Source of the DNA: Bacillus sp. BP-3 | Lineage (GTDB): Bacteria; Bacillota; Bacilli; Bacillales; Bacillaceae_G | Direction: 5' to 3' | NCBI RefSeq assembly: GCF_028401955.1 | Contig: NZ_JAQOTJ010000016.1 | Coordinates: 37,376-101,375 of the forward strand | Length of the DNA: 64,000 nt | Shown: positions 63,928 to 64,000 of the stretch, piece by piece | How positions within the stretch are numbered: position 1 is the stretch's first letter | Layout: every line of letters begins with the position of its first letter | Translations under genes and position numbers: made by a program | Notes under the pieces: generated by a model | What the model was told of the DNA's origin: nothing | Databases searched by the model: none | What the model saw: the letters and a program-made list of their open reading frames with translations, nothing else

Positions 63928-64000
63928 GTGATAGGTAAGGGTTTGATATTATCTCCGCCTTTTCCCCCACATCACACCGTACGTGATGGTTTCCCATCAT
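63928..64000 (-). mobile_element. 3' end of a probable group II intron (domains V and VI), running off the window
   Basis: On the minus strand the edge sequence has a GAAA tetraloop stem (ATGATGG, GAAA, CCATCA) followed by CGTACGGTGTGATG. This matches the distal half and 3' strand of a bacterial domain V, whose 5' strand with the AGC triad would lie beyond 64000. GTGGGGGAAAAGGCGGAGAT and AATATCAAACCCTTACCTATCAC-type sequence follow, as in domain VI and the intron end. The 3' boundary is uncertain by a few bases (about 63924-63928). The intron would be inserted in the MocR-type gene in the sense orientation. Confidence 0.7.

Overview
The window is a chromosomal segment of a member of the Bacillus cereus group. 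The DNA is low in GC, genes carry GGAGG-type ribosome binding sites, and there is a small acid-soluble spore protein of the SspH family, an NprR-NprX-NprA quorum-sensing cassette, a secreted M4 metalloprotease, and two families of short interspersed repeats resembling the bcr repeats of this group. I cannot name a species. No rRNA, tRNA, CRISPR array, prophage or complete insertion sequence was seen.

Left part (1-10.7 kb): after the end of an unidentified membrane-protein gene comes a minus-strand operon of five genes. It holds a small 6-pyruvoyl-tetrahydropterin-synthase homologue, a large multi-spanning protein, an exosortase-like transpeptidase (XrtG type), a family 2 glycosyltransferase, and a surface protein with a C-terminal sorting-type anchor. 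Together they form a complete single-substrate exosortase G system. Cardiolipin synthase and a MoxR ATPase/VWA pair follow.

Middle left (11-29.2 kb): threonine degradation (kbl-tdh), a Fur-boxed siderophore importer (two permeases and an ATPase, with a divergent binding protein), a peptide transporter, sspH, an ArsR regulator, an L-lactate permease behind two Rex-type operators, a CNNM/CorC-type membrane protein, a VOC protein, a nucleoside transporter, and the cell-envelope genes LCP and VanW.

Middle (29.2-43 kb): a lipoprotein with a bacterial RNase A-like toxin domain and a small partner that may be its immunity protein, a VTT membrane protein, the nprR-nprX-nprA cassette (the 42-codon nprX peptide gene was found by eye), pncB, a cadmium/zinc efflux ATPase with its ArsR repressor and two operator palindromes, two methyltransferases, an amino acid permease and alanine dehydrogenase with a perfect cre site.

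Right part (43-64 kb): a molybdenum-enzyme region with a xanthine-dehydrogenase-type operon, whose iron-sulphur subunit is broken by an in-frame TAG, and a formate dehydrogenase with DUF1641 and FdhD. A membrane glycerophosphodiesterase lies between them. Then come two paralogous GNAT acetyltransferases flanking a two-component system, and an FTR1-type iron permease with a partner lipoprotein behind a perfect Fur box. Last is a MocR-type regulator cut by what looks like the 3' end of a group II intron at the window edge.

The best candidates for under-described biology are the exosortase G operon, the RNase A-like lipoprotein pair, the NprX variant, the ectodomain repeat shared by the iron permease and its lipoprotein, and the repeat family with terminal inverted repeats.
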